Shown piece by piece: positions 38,917 to 48,400 of a stretch of DNA of 64,000 nt; positions within the stretch are counted from its first letter, which is position 1; the number at the start of each line of letters is the position of its first letter. The stretch spans positions 1,984,001 through 2,048,000 of the forward strand of contig NZ_CP094718.1 in the NCBI RefSeq assembly GCF_025558425.1. The letters are read 5' to 3'. Made by a program: the position numbers and the translations under genes. The notes below the pieces were generated by a model that saw nothing but the letters and a program-made list of their open reading frames with translations, was not told the DNA's origin and made no database searches. The DNA is from Staphylococcus sp. IVB6240. Its GTDB lineage: Bacteria; Bacillota; Bacilli; Staphylococcales; Staphylococcaceae.

Positions 38917-39792
38917 CTAGTTGCTTAACCACTCATTAATATTTGATTCAATACTTTGTAACGCACCATCATGCGTTTTATCGAGCACACGCAAAAAGTC
39001 CAAATGCCCTACTTCCGGATATATTACACTGCGCACACTGGCCCCCAATGATTCAAACTTTTCAAGTATTTCTGCAGAGTCTTTGTTCGGGAATATGACA
39101 TCATCCTCTCCTAATAAGAACAACACATCTGGCATATGCACAATTTTATCAATATCTGCCAAATAATCTGAGCCGAGTGTATACAACAAATCGGTTACCA
39201 TGGCATCGACTGGCGCAAAATAATCTGTAAAGTTTGTCGTATTTTCATGTTTTTTAGAGATACCTTGATCCAACACCAGCTCTGGAATACTTTTAACCAT
39301 CCCATCTTGATTATCTGACTTCATATCTTTAACGAGTTCTAAAAGCAGCTTAGAAATGCGCAATTCCTTAATATCAATCTTAGCAGCACTATTCAGATAG
39401 ACCAGTTGCTTAATCGGTAATGTATTATAACCTGCCAGTTTTGTTGCGATGAGTCCTCCCATTGAATAGCCAATAATCGCTAATTCTTGAATTTTTGCTT
39501 CACTCACAATAGATACCAATGCTTCATTGATACGTGTGGCATAGTCGACTAAGCTATGTGAAGCACGTGCCAATTCACTACTCTCACCACGACCTGGACA
39601 ATTAATAAAAATTAAACGTACATCATGTATGTACTTGGAAAATACAGTCATAATCTTGTAATTCATCACAGCACCATGGATTAATACGACTGCTTTATCT
39701 GACTCTGTATTCCCCATCGTCACAATTTCTAACTGTGCATCGTCATGATCTTTTAATGTCATAACTGTTTGTTCATAATTGTTTAGTGACAT
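38917..39792 (-). CDS. alpha/beta-fold hydrolase
   Basis: 291 residues. Nucleophile elbow GYSMGG, oxyanion strand VVLIHGAVMNYK, acid in LFLLGEDDVIFP and catalytic His in PEVGHLDFL are all present, so it should be an active esterase/lipase-like hydrolase. No signal peptide, so cytoplasmic. Substrate unknown. AGAGGA ribosome site. Confidence 0.85.
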   Translation of the reverse strand: MSLNNYEQTVMTLKDHDDAQLEIVTMGNTESDKAVVLIHGAVMNYKIMTVFSKYIHDVRLIFINCPGRGESSELARASHSLVDYATRINEALVSIVSEAKIQELAIIGYSMGGLIATKLAGYNTLPIKQLVYLNSAAKIDIKELRISKLLLELVKDMKSDNQDGMVKSIPELVLDQGISKKHENTTNFTDYFAPVDAMVTDLLYTLGSDYLADIDKIVHMPDVLFLLGEDDVIFPNKDSAEILEKFESLGASVRSVIYPEVGHLDFLRVLDKTHDGALQSIESNINEWLSN

Positions 39793-39899
39793 AATCTATC
39801 CTCTTACTCTTTAAAATATGATTTGTTTTCAATAAATATAATACTTATATATTATAGTAGATACTCGTCATTTTGATAATGCTGCTAAAGACTTAATTC

Positions 39900-41318
39900 T
39901 TAATATTGTTTGACACCCCAAAGCTTTTCTTCACATTTTTGAATGATATATTTCAATACTTGAATACGTGCGGTTTTCTTATGATCTGCCGGTACCACAA
40001 GCCATGGTGCATGTGCTGTATTCGTTTTGACAATCATATCATGACTCGCTTCCAAGTACATATCCCATTTCTCACGGTTACGCCAATCTTCATCTGTAAT
40101 CTTCCATTGTTTATCTGGATTTTTTTGACGATCTTCAAAGCGCTTCAACTGTTCATCTTTATCTAGTGACAAGAAGAACTTCAATATAATAGCACCATCA
40201 TGCGTCCACATTTTTTCAAATTCATTAATTTCATCATACGCACGAGACCATTCATTTTGAGTGGCAAATCCTTCCACACGTTCTACCAATACACGTCCAT
40301 ACCAACTACGATCAAAAATACTGATATGTCCACTCTTTGGCATCGCTTTAGCAAAACGCCATAAATAATGATGATTCAATTCTACATCTGTTGGGGCACT
40401 TGTTGTATTCACTTCATAGCCAGTCGGATCAAGCAACTGGCGTACACGTTTAATGTTTCCACCTTTTCCAGCAGCATCCATACCTTCATATACTAAGACA
40501 AGTGGAATCTTTCGTTCGTATAAGGCGAATTGTAACTCTCTCAATCGTTTTTGTAATGCTTCAATCACTGACTCGTATGTTCGTTTTTTAACTTTGGTTG
40601 TTGCTGGATTGAACATATCCGTTTGAAAACCTTCTGTAAAATCAGCTTCAACGACACGTTCGCGCTTTTCATAAGCTTTGATTGCACGTTCCAAACGCTT
40701 AATCAAATGATTATACATCTGTTCAATGGCACTTTCACGTTCTGTATAATCAATCATTTTCCAATCATCATTCAACAATGGCTTAAACGTATCTCGATAG
40801 ACATTAGATGGTATAACACGCTCAAATTCTTGTGCTTTCCAATTCGTCAAAGGATTTTCTTTCATTTGAGTAATATGTTCTTGACGCTTTTCTTCATCTA
40901 TATTGATGTAAAATTTTATTAATTCATGATGATCTTCAATCAGCATCTTCTCAAAAGATTCGATATCATGATACAAATGATCATAGTTTTTTAGAACGGA
41001 TTGTTTAATACCATGTACTTTATAGTCGATATACTGTGCATACCAACTACGAAAATAGATATTAATATCTCCTTTAGAAGGCAATGTCTCCCAAAACTTC
41101 TGTAAAAACTGATAACGCAAATCTTCGTCAGAGGGTGTCTTTGTTGCAATAAAATGTGTGTATTTAGCATCTAATGTGAGAAGTAATTCATTGGCTAATC
41201 GTGTCTTTCCAGATGCTGGTACGCCTTCAAAAACAATCATCACTGGAATCCCTAATGCATGCGTTTTTCGTGTTAATTCTGCTGCTTTCAATTGTAATCG
41301 TTCAATTTTTTCGTTCAT
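39900..41318 (-). CDS. two-domain polyphosphate kinase 2 family (polyphosphate:AMP phosphotransferase)
   Basis: 472 residues from ATG 41318 (MNEKIERLQL); the longer reading to 41387 lacks a ribosome site. Two tandem PPK2 domains: the first with Walker A GVPASGKTRL (about residue 32), the second with canonical EGMDAAGKGGNIKRV (about 270), DRSWYGR and the lid arginines. Tandem class II PPK2 enzymes phosphorylate AMP to ADP from polyphosphate; usually only the C-terminal domain is active, in agreement with the motifs. Monocistronic. Confidence 0.85.
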   Translation of the reverse strand: MNEKIERLQLKAAELTRKTHALGIPVMIVFEGVPASGKTRLANELLLTLDAKYTHFIATKTPSDEDLRYQFLQKFWETLPSKGDINIYFRSWYAQYIDYKVHGIKQSVLKNYDHLYHDIESFEKMLIEDHHELIKFYINIDEEKRQEHITQMKENPLTNWKAQEFERVIPSNVYRDTFKPLLNDDWKMIDYTERESAIEQMYNHLIKRLERAIKAYEKRERVVEADFTEGFQTDMFNPATTKVKKRTYESVIEALQKRLRELQFALYERKIPLVLVYEGMDAAGKGGNIKRVRQLLDPTGYEVNTTSAPTDVELNHHYLWRFAKAMPKSGHISIFDRSWYGRVLVERVEGFATQNEWSRAYDEINEFEKMWTHDGAIILKFFLSLDKDEQLKRFEDRQKNPDKQWKITDEDWRNREKWDMYLEASHDMIVKTNTAHAPWLVVPADHKKTARIQVLKYIIQKCEEKLWGVKQY

Positions 41319-41790
41319 ATTATCACCCCTATTACTTCTATTATACTGAAAGAAAAATCTCCTTAGCAATGACGAATCCAGTTTCATTTATGACTGATCA
41401 TTGGTGTTTTTACATTAAAAACCTCCTTGAAAAATGCGAATTATATTTAAAATTCCAGAGAAAATTTATCATTTCGCTATTTAAATGAAGAATTTTTACA
41501 TTACAATTCCACTTTTCTTTGTAACATTCGTAATATATCAGATATTTCCGACTTTTTACTAAAAAGCCTTTAATACCAACTTTTAAAACTCATTCTGTTT
41601 ACTTTTTTCACTATAAATCTTATAACATACAGATTACAATCGCTCTGAATGAAATCTTTTTGTAATGTTTTGTTACTAGACAGCCATTTACAAAAGCTTT
41701 TTTGCTTGGTAGAGTGTGGTTGTTGAATTTTTTACACATAACTTTTTGAAAATGAAAATAAGCAACTATTTATTGGAGGACTTATTTATT
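41319..41790. other. intergenic region upstream of isaA
   Basis: About 470 AT-rich bases. Its right end holds the isaA promoter: -35 TTTACA (41687-41692), 17 bases, -10 TAGAGT (41710-41715), preceded by TGTAAT-GTTT-TGTTAC (41661-41676), which resembles a WalR pair but with a 4-base instead of 5-base spacer. Nothing else recognised. Confidence 0.5.
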
Positions 41791-42531
41791 ATGAAAAAAA
41801 CATTATTAGCTTCATCATTAGCATTAGCAATCGGAGCAACAGGCGTTGCTACACATACAACAGATGCACACGCAGCTGAAGAACAAATTAACAAAGCAGA
41901 ATTAGCACAATTAGCTTTAAATAACGACCCATCATTAAGTGAACAAGCTATCCACGCTGGTGCGTACGACTACAAATTCACTTTAGACGGTGTAAACTAC
42001 CACTTCTGGTCAGATGGTGTATACTTCGGTTATGAATACAGTGCATACGATACATTTGAAGGAACAACTTCAATGGCACAACCTGCTGAAATTGCTGACG
42101 TAAGTAACGTTGCAATGACACAATCAGAATCTAACGATGCATCATATGTTCAAACACAACAACAATCATATTCATATGAGCCAGCTGCACAAGCTGCACC
42201 AACAACTCAAACATCAGCACCTGCATCATCATCTTACAACTACAACACAGCTCAAACTTCTAACGTAAGATTAGCAAATGGTAACACTGCTGGTTCTGTT
42301 GGATCACGTGCTGCACAAGAAATGGCTTCACGTACAGGCGTTTCAGCATCAACTTGGGAAGCAATCATTGCTCGTGAATCTAACGGTCAATTAAATGCTT
42401 ACAACCCATCAGGTGCTTCAGGTTTATTCCAAACTATGCCAGGTTGGGGTCCAACTGGTTCTTATGAACAACAAATCGCTGCTGCTACAAAAGCTTACAA
42501 CGCGCAAGGTTTAAGTGCTTGGGGCTTCTAA
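41791..42531 (+). CDS. isaA: IsaA-type lytic transglycosylase
   Basis: 246 residues from ATG 41791 (MKKTLLASSLAL), with GGAGGA upstream. Sec signal peptide cleaved near AHA-AEE (residue 29). A short conserved N-terminal domain (AGAYDYKFTLDGVNYHF) is followed by a Gln/Ser/Ala linker and the C-terminal transglycosylase domain: ARESNGQLNAYNPSGASGLFQTMPGWG with the catalytic Glu, ending LSAWGF as in S. aureus IsaA (LSAWGY). SceD shares the N-terminus but not this C-terminus. Cleaves peptidoglycan glycan strands; in S. aureus under WalKR control. Confidence 0.88.
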   Translation: MKKTLLASSLALAIGATGVATHTTDAHAAEEQINKAELAQLALNNDPSLSEQAIHAGAYDYKFTLDGVNYHFWSDGVYFGYEYSAYDTFEGTTSMAQPAEIADVSNVAMTQSESNDASYVQTQQQSYSYEPAAQAAPTTQTSAPASSSYNYNTAQTSNVRLANGNTAGSVGSRAAQEMASRTGVSASTWEAIIARESNGQLNAYNPSGASGLFQTMPGWGPTGSYEQQIAAATKAYNAQGLSAWGF

Positions 42532-42550
42532 GCAACTTTTAACAACTTAA

Positions 42551-42580
42551 AAAGAGTCTCGAGATAGAGGCTCTTTTTTT
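42551..42580 (+). terminator. isaA terminator
   Basis: Stem AAAGAGTCTC / GAGGCTCTTT then T-run. The rest of the 324-base gap to the next gene contains a promoter (-35 TTCAAT 42780-42785, -10 TATGAT 42803-42808) and no gene. Confidence 0.85.
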
Positions 42581-42855
42581 ATGGGTTTTAACCCTACTCA
42601 ATCGAGATATTATTCATCATAAAACGAACAAAACACTTTTATGATACTTTATTATGCCACTTATGCACTACGAAATCACAGTATCAAATAGCTATATGAC
42701 ACTCTGAATATGAAATGATTCAGTATTTTTTCTTTTGTTTCAGTTATGTTACATTCAGACATAAAAATGTTTACAAGTGTTCAATTCGGAAATATTATAT
42801 GCTATGATGCTTTCAGACAATATGAAAAAGAAACGACAGAGGAGACTTTTTAATC

Positions 42856-43746
42856 ATGAAAAAATTAACTACTGCTACAATCGCTACTTTAGGCTTAGTT
42901 ACATTCGGTGCTGCTACAGCAGATGACGCATCAGCAGCTGAACAACTTAACACAAACGATCAATATACAACTACATACTCTCAATCTACAGGTGACTACG
43001 TAACTGTAGATGCGAATGGTAACAAACACCACACTTTAGATGGTAACTGGAACCCATCAATGTTCAATAACGGCGAATTCAAATTCTACGTTGTTGACGA
43101 AAACGGTGCATACAACTACTACTATTATTCAAGTGAAAATGCTGATTATGACTACGCAACTGAAAACACTTCAGTAGCTACACCAGTATTTGAAAACACA
43201 ACAAGTGTTGATAACGCTGACTACAACTATAATGCACAATCAGCAAACTATGTTGAAGCTGTTCCTTACACAACTTCAAACGCTAACTATACACAACAAC
43301 CAGCAGCAGCTCCTGCAAACAACGCTGGATATAACTACACAACTACAACAACGACTACTACTACAACTACAGCGCCAGCAGCTACTAATGCTCCTGCAGC
43401 AACTGGTTTAACTTATGGTAAAGGTGGTCAAGGTAACCTTTACACAGCTGGTCAATGTACTTACTATGCATACGAACGTTCAGGTGGCCGTGTTGGTTCA
43501 CTTTGGGGCAATGCAAACAACTGGGCTAACGCAGCACGTTCAGCTGGTTACACTGTAAACAACACACCTGCAGTTGGTGCAATCATGCAAACAACAGCTG
43601 GTGGTTACGGTCACGTTGCTTACGTTGAAAATGTAGGTTCAAACGGTTCAGTAACAGTTTCTGAAATGAACTACACTGGTGTTGGTCAAGTAAGCACACG
43701 TACTTTATCAGCAAGCCAAGCAGCTTCACATAACTTCATTCACTAA
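42856..43746 (+). CDS. secreted CHAP-domain amidase/endopeptidase, SsaA-like
   Basis: 296 residues with a Sec signal peptide (cleavage near SAA-EQL, residue 28). A Tyr/Asn-rich region (about 60-160) and a Thr/Ala linker with a run of Thr precede the C-terminal CHAP domain. The domain starts GKGGQGNLYTAGQCTYYAY, where Cys is the nucleophile, and has the catalytic His in GGYGHVAYVE; the end SHNFIH is typical of staphylococcal SsaA proteins. These cleave peptidoglycan stem peptides or cross-bridges. Longer than S. aureus SsaA because of the expanded middle. Confidence 0.88.
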   Translation: MKKLTTATIATLGLVTFGAATADDASAAEQLNTNDQYTTTYSQSTGDYVTVDANGNKHHTLDGNWNPSMFNNGEFKFYVVDENGAYNYYYYSSENADYDYATENTSVATPVFENTTSVDNADYNYNAQSANYVEAVPYTTSNANYTQQPAAAPANNAGYNYTTTTTTTTTTTAPAATNAPAATGLTYGKGGQGNLYTAGQCTYYAYERSGGRVGSLWGNANNWANAARSAGYTVNNTPAVGAIMQTTAGGYGHVAYVENVGSNGSVTVSEMNYTGVGQVSTRTLSASQAASHNFIH

Positions 43747-43767
43747 TTCATAACATAGAATATTCTA

Positions 43768-43798
43768 AGAGGTGAGACAGATGTCTCGCCTCTTTTTT
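43768..43798 (+). terminator. terminator of the CHAP gene
   Basis: Stem AGAGGTGAGAC / GTCTCGCCTCT with T6. Confidence 0.85.
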
Positions 43799-44019
43799 GG
43801 TCTTCTCTCACACCTTATACTGCACTTTCTTAAGGATTAAGGTGTTTCTTTCATATATATAATAAAATAAGATGCTAAAATGAATGGTGACAAAACATTG
43901 TTTTCATTCATCCATTCTACTCAATCTCCCCTGCTATAAGCGATTTAATTGCCATGAGCAGAGAATACCTATACAATGAAACGCATATCTTATTACAACG
44001 CTTTATAAAGGAAACATCT

Positions 44020-44577
44020 ATGAAACGTTTTATTATTTCGTGTTTCTATATACTGCTCATTTCTTCTGTATGCCTCTGGGTTTATAAACATCATGAAACA
44101 CTCTTTAAACCCGTGACTGATTGGTATGAAGAAACGGGACGTCATATGCTAAAGCCTGATCGACAAACACAACCATTTGGTCATTACAAAAATGGTCTTT
44201 CATTTAATGGAAATACACGTCACTACGGTGTTGATTATTATTTACCAGAGAATACACCTATCCTTGCCGCCTCAGATGGGACGATTACAAGAACAATGAA
44301 CGACAAGTACGGTGGAAAAATGATTGAACTACAAGAAACCAATGGGACACATTATCAATGGTATGGACACCTTAATGCCTTTGCAGTTAAAGAAGGTCAA
44401 GTTGTACATCAAGGTGATGTCATCGGAAAATCAGGAAATACAGGTGAGTTTACAACAGGTCCACATCTACACTTTCAACGCATGGACGGTGGGATTGGTA
44501 ATGATTATGCTATTGACCCGGAACCTTATGTAGAAACACTACCAGATAAACAATATAGTCTTTTTCGTATTGAATAA
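44020..44577 (+). CDS. membrane-anchored M23 family metallopeptidase
   Basis: 185 residues from ATG 44020 (MKRFIISCFY), with AAAGGAA upstream; an earlier in-frame ATG (43954) lacks a site. N-terminal membrane helix, then the LytM/lysostaphin-type fold with zinc motifs HYGVDY (HxxxD) and GPHLHFQ (HxH). It likely cuts peptide cross-bridges in peptidoglycan or has a regulatory partner role. No cell-wall targeting domain. Confidence 0.85.
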   Translation: MKRFIISCFYILLISSVCLWVYKHHETLFKPVTDWYEETGRHMLKPDRQTQPFGHYKNGLSFNGNTRHYGVDYYLPENTPILAASDGTITRTMNDKYGGKMIELQETNGTHYQWYGHLNAFAVKEGQVVHQGDVIGKSGNTGEFTTGPHLHFQRMDGGIGNDYAIDPEPYVETLPDKQYSLFRIE

Positions 44578-44579
44578 CT

Positions 44580-44615
44580 AAAACCCTCTCCAGCCTTGAA
44601 CTGAAGAGGGTTTTT
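44580..44615. terminator. bidirectional terminator
   Basis: Arms AAAACCCTCT / AGAGGGTTTT between the convergent M23 and relP genes. Confidence 0.8.
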
Positions 44616-44626
44616 GATTGATATGA

Positions 44627-45247
44627 TTAATAATCATCTTGTTGAATATCCATATGTACACGTTGCATTTTATCTTCTACACTTGCGATTTCATCAGCAC
44701 ATTCTTTTAATAAATGACGGTAGCTTCCTGTATCTTTAAATGACTTGTAATGTAACTTATGTTCTAAGCTTGCCCACATATCCATACCAATCGTACGTAG
44801 TTGAATCTCTACTGGTGTCTCTACAACACCATCTGTTAAAAATAGAGGTACTGTTACAACAAGATGTAAACTTTTATAACCATTCTCTTTAGGTGATGCA
44901 ACATAATCTTTACGCTTTAACAGTTTAATATCTGATTGCTGTAATAAAAGTTTCTCCACTGTATAGATATCATCTAAATAATTACAGATCACACGTATAC
45001 CTGCTATGTCATAAATCGTATCTTTCGCAGTATCTGCATTGAGTGCTAATCCTTTACGTTTTAACTTTTGGATGAGACTCGGTAATTTTTTTACACGACG
45101 TTCCATATGATGAATTGGGTTATGCGCTGTTTTCAATTGGAAATCTTCATCTAAAATACGAAGTTTCGTACTAATTTCTTCTAAAGCAGCACCATATATA
45201 TGTTCTAACTCTACAAATTGTAATACTTGTTCAAAACTATCTGTCAT
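44627..45247 (-). CDS. relP: small alarmone synthetase RelP, possibly truncated by a frameshift
   Basis: Makes (p)ppGpp from ATP and GDP/GTP under wall stress in S. aureus. The 206-residue open frame contains the synthetase core: [26 protein letters not shown] and [22 protein letters not shown]. It is not RelQ by sequence. The ATG at 45247 has no ribosome site, while a good start (ATG 45324, GGAGTG) lies upstream in another frame, and the relP frame stays open back to 45313. One missing base would join them into a protein of about 231 residues, the usual RelP size. The catalytic domain is intact, so activity from the internal start is possible. Confidence 0.75.
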   Translation of the reverse strand: MTDSFEQVLQFVELEHIYGAALEEISTKLRILDEDFQLKTAHNPIHHMERRVKKLPSLIQKLKRKGLALNADTAKDTIYDIAGIRVICNYLDDIYTVEKLLLQQSDIKLLKRKDYVASPKENGYKSLHLVVTVPLFLTDGVVETPVEIQLRTIGMDMWASLEHKLHYKSFKDTGSYRHLLKECADEIASVEDKMQRVHMDIQQDDY

Positions 45248-45407
45248 ATCTAAACTTTGATTTGTATATGCTGCTATTTCTTTAAGTTTTCTATATTCAG
45301 GGGTGCTGTTTTCTCAACAAACATGACATTCACTCCAAACTTTAATATATTCTTCTTTAGCTTACTATGTATTTTACAAAGATGAAAGTAAGTACAACTT
45401 TGCTAAA

Positions 45408-45440
45408 CAAAAAGCCATTAACGCTCAATACGCTAATGAC
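45408..45440 (-). terminator. nitroreductase gene terminator
   Basis: Stem GTCATTAGCG / CGTTAATGGC then T5 on the minus strand. Confidence 0.7.
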
Positions 45441-45459
45441 TCTTCATATGATTTATAAC

Positions 45460-46089
45460 CTAATGATAGGTACGAATCTTATCTACTGGTAAACGTGATG
45501 AACGTTTACCTTCTTCAACACCTTTACCGATTGCAACAATCACAACAGGTACGTAGCGTTCTGGATCTAGGCTAAATGTTTCTGCAATATGTGCATGATC
45601 AAAACCACCAATTGGATTGGTATCATAGCCATATTGACGTGCTACAAGCATTAACTGCATGGCTGCTAAACTGCTATCCACTTTAACAATATCATTCATT
45701 TGTGCTGGTGTAAGTTGTTTATACATATCTACAAAGCGGCCTACAAGCTCATCTTTAATTTCTTCTGGCATAAAGCCTTGTTCTACTGCAGAACCATAGA
45801 TGTCTTCTGCATATTCATAATTTAACATATCACCAAAAATAACAATCATCGCTGCAGATGAATCATTTTGGCGTGTATTAAACTGAACAAGTGGTCGTAA
45901 CTTATCTTTACCTTCTTCAGATTCAACAACGACAAAGCGCCATGGCTGCATATTAATTGAAGAGGGTGCTTTCGTTGCTTTTTGAAGGATTTCATCCATT
46001 TCCTCATGTGGAATTTTAACTTCTGGGTCGAATACTTTCACAGAACGTCGCCCCATCAATATATCTTCAAAGTCATTTCTTACTGTCAT
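45460..46089 (-). CDS. nitroreductase family FMN protein
   Basis: 209 residues from the second of two adjacent ATGs (46089, 8 bases after AAGGAG). The FMN-binding start RRSVKVFDPEVKIP and KAPSSINMQPWRFVVV motif are typical of NfsB/YodC-like NAD(P)H nitroreductases. Substrate unknown; a second, different nitroreductase is at 62914. Confidence 0.85.
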   Translation of the reverse strand: MTVRNDFEDILMGRRSVKVFDPEVKIPHEEMDEILQKATKAPSSINMQPWRFVVVESEEGKDKLRPLVQFNTRQNDSSAAMIVIFGDMLNYEYAEDIYGSAVEQGFMPEEIKDELVGRFVDMYKQLTPAQMNDIVKVDSSLAAMQLMLVARQYGYDTNPIGGFDHAHIAETFSLDPERYVPVVIVAIGKGVEEGKRSSRLPVDKIRTYH

Positions 46090-46207
46090 CATGATAACTC
46101 CTTTTATTTATATCTCGTGTTTTAAGTCCTCTATTATTATATTTTATCAAGTCGTTACATTCAAACTTAAAAGCTTACACAATCACTCGACATTTAAAAA
46201 TAAAAAC

Positions 46208-46272
46208 GCATCGGAATTGGGATTAAAATCTTCCTTATTACGAAAGATTTCATCATCTCATATCCAATACGT
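46208..46272. repeat. decayed copy of the dispersed hairpin repeat
   Basis: Contains ATTGGGATTAAAATC, AAAGATTTCATCATCTC and CCAAT in the same order as the repeats at 7932 and 61419, with many changes. Lies between convergent-looking gene ends and may still form a weak hairpin. Confidence 0.45.
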
Positions 46273-46278
46273 TTTCTA

Positions 46279-47163
46279 TTATTGTTGGAACTTCTCCCAA
46301 TATTTTCTGAATAAGAGTGATACAACTACATGAATGGGCGCTTGGGTTAATCTATAGATATTCCAAGGTAGACGTGGTACAAAATCATGCAATCCGATAA
46401 GGCACTGTGTTGCATCATATCGAAAACGGCGTATTTCAAATCGCGCTTGACGTGCACTTGCTCCTATGAGTAAGCCACCAGTAATATTCATGACGATACC
46501 ATTCATTCGATCACTATGTTCAGCATGCTTCATTCGTATTAAAGGAATTCTAAAAGGTGCTAATACAACAGTAAAGTTTTCACCATCATAGACACCATTA
46601 ACGAGTCGTCCATTCAAAGTTCTTAAGAAACGACCGTAAAACGATAAGGCCCCTTCCATTGTAATGCCTTCTGGTATCGTTAAACCTTGTATTGAGCGAA
46701 CTGTATGAATATCTCGTGTCACTTGTGATAAGACACTACCACCTTGTCGCAAATGTTTTGTATGACGTGTTTCATAAGTCACTGGCAAATCATACGCTGT
46801 AACGATCTCTTTTAGTACCTTCACTGGCTTTGATTGTATCACAAGCAGATGTTTTACTGAGGATTGGCTGACTGCACTTGCAATATTTTCATAGATTAAC
46901 TGTCGTCTATCTTGTTGATTGGCCTGTGTTAAATCTGTGTAGGACTGTATAGGTTCCCCGATGATAGCCACAAATGCAATATCTGTTAATGCGTGTTGAA
47001 TTTCAGCCACATTAAATAAATCAATGACCTTCGTTTTCCCCTGTGTAGCTTGTGTCACACCAGGTGCGACTTGTACATAGACATCATGACTATCTGCAAG
47101 TAACGCATTGACATAACGATCTGTATACGCACGACCATCTGTTAAAACTAATACTTTTACCAT
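46279..47163 (-). CDS. NAD(P)-binding Rossmann-type protein
   Basis: 294 residues from ATG 47163 (MVKVLVLTDGRAYTD), where the Rossmann fold naturally begins; an ATG at 47202 is also open and neither has a strong ribosome site. Looks like an atypical SDR/NmrA-like protein (VKVIDLFNVAEIQHALTDIAFVAIIG, SSVKHLLVIQS), without the catalytic Tyr-x3-Lys. Function unknown. Confidence 0.6.
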   Translation of the reverse strand: MVKVLVLTDGRAYTDRYVNALLADSHDVYVQVAPGVTQATQGKTKVIDLFNVAEIQHALTDIAFVAIIGEPIQSYTDLTQANQQDRRQLIYENIASAVSQSSVKHLLVIQSKPVKVLKEIVTAYDLPVTYETRHTKHLRQGGSVLSQVTRDIHTVRSIQGLTIPEGITMEGALSFYGRFLRTLNGRLVNGVYDGENFTVVLAPFRIPLIRMKHAEHSDRMNGIVMNITGGLLIGASARQARFEIRRFRYDATQCLIGLHDFVPRLPWNIYRLTQAPIHVVVSLLFRKYWEKFQQ

Positions 47164-47322
47164 TTCACTCACACTCTCATTTAATCGGTTGATTACCATC
47201 ATTATAACAAAATTTAAAAGTACACTCTCAAATAAGCTGCTAAATAAACATAAAAGTGTCCTTTAAACATATAAGGTATTTAAATAAAAATAAACTTATA
47301 TGTTTAGAAATTCCAATATTCA

Positions 47323-47353
47323 AAAAGGCTAGAACGATATCGCTCTAGCCTTT
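47323..47353 (-). terminator. terminator of the siderophore transport operon
   Basis: Arms AAAGGCTAGA / TCTAGCCTTT with inner CGATATCG. Confidence 0.85.
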
Positions 47354-47359
47354 AGATCA

Positions 47360-48400
47360 TTATTTATCTAATTTTAAACCTTTTTCAAGTTCATCAACTT
47401 GTTTCACTGTTGTTGTTACTGAACCTGATGCGAAGTACCATAATTTAGGATCTACTTCTACAACTTCACCATTTTTAATTGCATTAACATCTTTGATAAC
47501 ATCGTTGCCAAGTACTTGTTTTGCTGTTGATTTACCACCGATTGCTTGACCGCGGTCCATTGCGAAGATGATATCAGGATTTTTCTCACTTACATATTCG
47601 TTTGTTACATTTTGACCATGACCACTTGATTTAACGTTGTCGTCTGCAGGTTTGAAACCTAATGTATCAAATACGAAACCACCAAAACGGTCACCAGCAC
47701 CATAAGTTGATAACTCGCCTTCGTTCACTAATAAGTACATTGCTTTTTTATCTAAGTCTTTTGTATGTTTTTTCATTTCAGCAATTTTCTTATCCATGTC
47801 TTCGTTTAATTTTTTCGTTTCATCTGCTTTGTCGTAAATTTTACCAAGTGTTTCAGCGTTCATTTTCATTGAGTCTACATATTTGCTGTAGTCTGCACCC
47901 ATGTATACTAGTGCTGCTTTTGGTGCTGCTTTTTTCAACTCATCAATTGTTTGTTGATTTGCTGTACGTGATGATAAGAAGATAACGTCAGGTTTTACTT
48001 TTGCTACTGCATCGTAGTTTACTTCTTTTAAAGTACCCACGTTTTCATATTTCTCATCTTTAAATTCTGATAAAAAGTCAGGTAATGATGAACCATCTTC
48101 CCCTTTTGGTAATGCTGCAATGCTGCTTTGTAAACCAAGTTCTTTCATTGTATCTGCTGTACCGTAATCAAATACAACCGCTTTCTTAGGGTTCACTGGA
48201 ACTTTTACTGTATCTTTATATTCTTTGTCTTCACTACCGTCTTCAGCTTCGCCAGCAATCATGAAGTCATTTTTAACTTCTACTGTTTTTTGTTCATTAC
48301 TATCTTTGCTTTCTGTTTTTTCATCACTGCTACTATTATTACCGCATGCTACTAATACAAGCATCATTGCGAATACAACTAATAAACCTAACTTTTTCAT
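47360..48400 (-). CDS. sstD: siderophore-binding lipoprotein, SstD/YclQ-like
   Basis: 346 residues from the second ATG (48400), which is 6 bases after AGGAGG. Lipoprotein signal with lipobox LVLVAC (Cys about residue 19). Class III binding-protein features: KKAVVFDYGTADTMKELGL and KPDVIFLSSRTANQQ. The family binds catechol-type siderophores and catecholamines (SstD, YclQ, FatB). Last gene of the operon; overlaps sstC end. The symbol is by gene order and family resemblance. Confidence 0.8.
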   Translation of the reverse strand: MKKLGLLVVFAMMLVLVACGNNSSSDEKTESKDSNEQKTVEVKNDFMIAGEAEDGSEDKEYKDTVKVPVNPKKAVVFDYGTADTMKELGLQSSIAALPKGEDGSSLPDFLSEFKDEKYENVGTLKEVNYDAVAKVKPDVIFLSSRTANQQTIDELKKAAPKAALVYMGADYSKYVDSMKMNAETLGKIYDKADETKKLNEDMDKKIAEMKKHTKDLDKKAMYLLVNEGELSTYGAGDRFGGFVFDTLGFKPADDNVKSSGHGQNVTNEYVSEKNPDIIFAMDRGQAIGGKSTAKQVLGNDVIKDVNAIKNGEVVEVDPKLWYFASGSVTTTVKQVDELEKGLKLDK

